Source: an uncultured Burkholderiales bacterium | Lineage (GTDB): Bacteria; Pseudomonadota; Gammaproteobacteria; Burkholderiales; Burkholderiaceae_E | Direction: 5' to 3' | Assembly: GCA_903898725.1 (NCBI GenBank) | Contig: CAIUGQ010000726.1 | Span: 1-7,049, forward strand | Length of the DNA: 7,049 nt | Shown here: piece by piece, positions 5,876 to 7,049 of the stretch | Numbering within the stretch: position 1 is the stretch's first letter | Layout of the letters: every line of letters begins with the position of its first letter | Translations under genes and position numbers: made by a program | Notes under the pieces: generated by a model | Database searches by the model: none | Seen by the model: only the letters and a program-made list of their open reading frames with translations | Told to the model about the DNA's origin: nothing

Positions 5876-7049
5876 CTAGACGTGCTTGAGCCGCTCGTAG
5901 ATCGCGAGCACCTCGGGCAGCGCCCGATGCAGCGCGGCGACCACCTCGGGATCGAAGTGGCTGCCCGCGTCGGCATCGATCGTCGCCAGCGCACGCTCGA
6001 CGCTCCAGGCCTCCTTGTACGGCCGCCGGGAGGTGAGCGCGTCGAAGACGTCGGCCACCGCGACGATGCGCGCCGACAGCGGGATCGACTCGCCGGCCAG
6101 TCCGTTCGGATAGCCCGCGCCGTCCCAGCGCTCGTGGTGGGCCTCGGCGATCTCGATGCCGATGCGAAAGAGGCTGCGGCCGCGCTGCTTCATCTGGGCC
6201 TCGCAGCGCCGCAGCACCTCGGCGCCGATCGTCGGATGGCGGCACATGTCGGCCCGCTCGGCATCGGTCAGACGTCCGGGCTTGAGCAGGATCGAGTCGG
6301 AGACCCCCACCTTGCCGATGTCGTGCATCGGTGCGAAGCGGCGCAGGTCGTCGACGAAGCGCACATCGATGCGGTCCGTGTAGCGGCCCGTCCGACCGAG
6401 CTCGGCGGCGACGAGCGCCGAGTACAGGCTCATGCGAAGCAGGTGGTCGCCGGTCTCGGGGTCGCGGCTCTCGGCCAGCTTGGCGAGCCCCTCGACCGCC
6501 GCGACCACCAGCGCCTCGGTCGACAGCGTGCGCTCGAGCTGACTCTGCACATGGCTGGCGACGGTGCGCAGCAGGGCGGCGGCCTCGTCGGGGTATGCAT
6601 CGGCACCGCGTGCGGCGAAGACCAGAATGGCGGCGCCGCCGGCACCGATCCGAAGCTCGATCGTCATCAGCGAGCCGAACCCGGCCCGGCGTCCCCGCGT
6701 GCCGAGTTCGAGCACCGCCTCCGAGGCCGGCCCGAACACGCCGAGCGCCGTGCCGTCTGCCAGCACCTCCGGGACGCGGCCGGACGAGCGCAGCATCCGC
6801 CAGCCACGACCGGCGTCGTCGTCGCAGAACGCGACCGCCACGAAGTCGATCGGCACGTGCCAGGCGAGATCGGTCCGCAAGGTGTCGAGCAGCTCGCCGG
6901 TCGTCAGGCCGCTGGCGCTGCGTTCGGCCAGCCCGAAGAGCAGCTGCATGCGCTGCGAGAGCCGGTTGAGCGCGATGCCGATGGCCGCGATCTCGCGTCC
7001 GCCCGCGACCGGCACCTGCGTGCCGAGGTCGCCCGAGATCACCCGGCGC
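5876..7049 (-). CDS. HAMP-GAF-HD-GYP protein, predicted cyclic-di-GMP phosphodiesterase (5' end outside window)
   Basis: The frame runs from the TAG at 5876-5878 to the window edge without a start I trust; about 390 C-terminal residues are visible. Counting from the GTG at 7042, residues 1 to about 35 (ISGDLGTQVPV to ALNRLSQRM) look like the end of a HAMP domain, implying a membrane-anchored sensor with its transmembrane part beyond the window. Residues about 40-170 form a GAF-like domain, and a helix leads into HD-GYP at about 175-388. The metal and catalytic set is complete: His200 (GDHLLRMS), His240-Asp241 and Lys244 (HDIGK), His269, His302-His303, GYP at 310-312, and Asp331 (ADVFDALTS). 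HD-GYP enzymes degrade c-di-GMP to pGpG and GMP, so activity is expected, with the input sensed by GAF or the missing N-terminus. It converges on the CMD-family gene with a 70-bp gap. Confidence 0.92.
   Translation of the reverse strand, partial: RRVISGDLGTQVPVAGGREIAAIGIALNRLSQRMQLLFGLAERSASGLTTGELLDTLRTDLAWHVPIDFVAVAFCDDDAGRGWRMLRSSGRVPEVLADGTALGVFGPASEAVLELGTRGRRAGFGSLMTIELRIGAGGAAILVFAARGADAYPDEAAALLRTVASHVQSQLERTLSTEALVVAAVEGLAKLAESRDPETGDHLLRMSLYSALVAAELGRTGRYTDRIDVRFVDDLRRFAPMHDIGKVGVSDSILLKPGRLTDAERADMCRHPTIGAEVLRRCEAQMKQRGRSLFRIGIEIAEAHHERWDGAGYPNGLAGESIPLSARIVAVADVFDALTSRRPYKEAWSVERALATIDADAGSHFDPEVVAALHRALPEVLAIYERLKHV

Overview
The window is a GC-rich, densely packed bacterial chromosome segment with no mobile-element, rRNA, tRNA or CRISPR signal. 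Gene types and sequence style (a CysM of the IPGIRKWPEAYVP kind, an OxyR with the GHCFRDQVLEVC motif, codons ending mostly in G or C) suggest a betaproteobacterium, probably Burkholderiales. This taxonomic call is inference.

Layout, left to right. Positions 2-88 (+) are the last 28 codons of an unidentified gene whose stop overlaps (ATGA) the start of a secreted MltB-type lytic murein transglycosylase (85-1362, +). Converging on it from the right is a minus-strand series: an EAL-domain protein (4306-5154), an OxyR regulator (3200-4237), cysteine synthase CysM (2269-3189) and a ten-helix EamA/DMT transporter (1391-2272). oxyR and cysM are 10 bp apart, and the cysM stop overlaps the transporter start (GTGA), so these three look like one transcription unit. 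The EAL gene lies 68 bp upstream of oxyR and may or may not belong to it. Divergent from the EAL gene is a carboxymuconolactone decarboxylase-family protein (5266-5805, +). The right end holds the C-terminal 390 codons of a HAMP-GAF-HD-GYP protein (5876 to past 7049, -).

Two themes stand out. First, a compact peroxide/thiol module: OxyR with both redox cysteines at the E. coli positions (199 and 208), the enzyme that makes cysteine, and a coupled exporter from the superfamily that includes the E. coli O-acetylserine/cysteine exporter EamA (YdeD). Second, two predicted cyclic-di-GMP phosphodiesterases of different folds (EAL and HD-GYP) flank the AhpD-superfamily gene, and one adjoins oxyR. 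The EAL protein has a D-to-E change in its metal-binding loop motif. No clearly new system is visible; the gene arrangement and some regulatory details are the parts worth testing.
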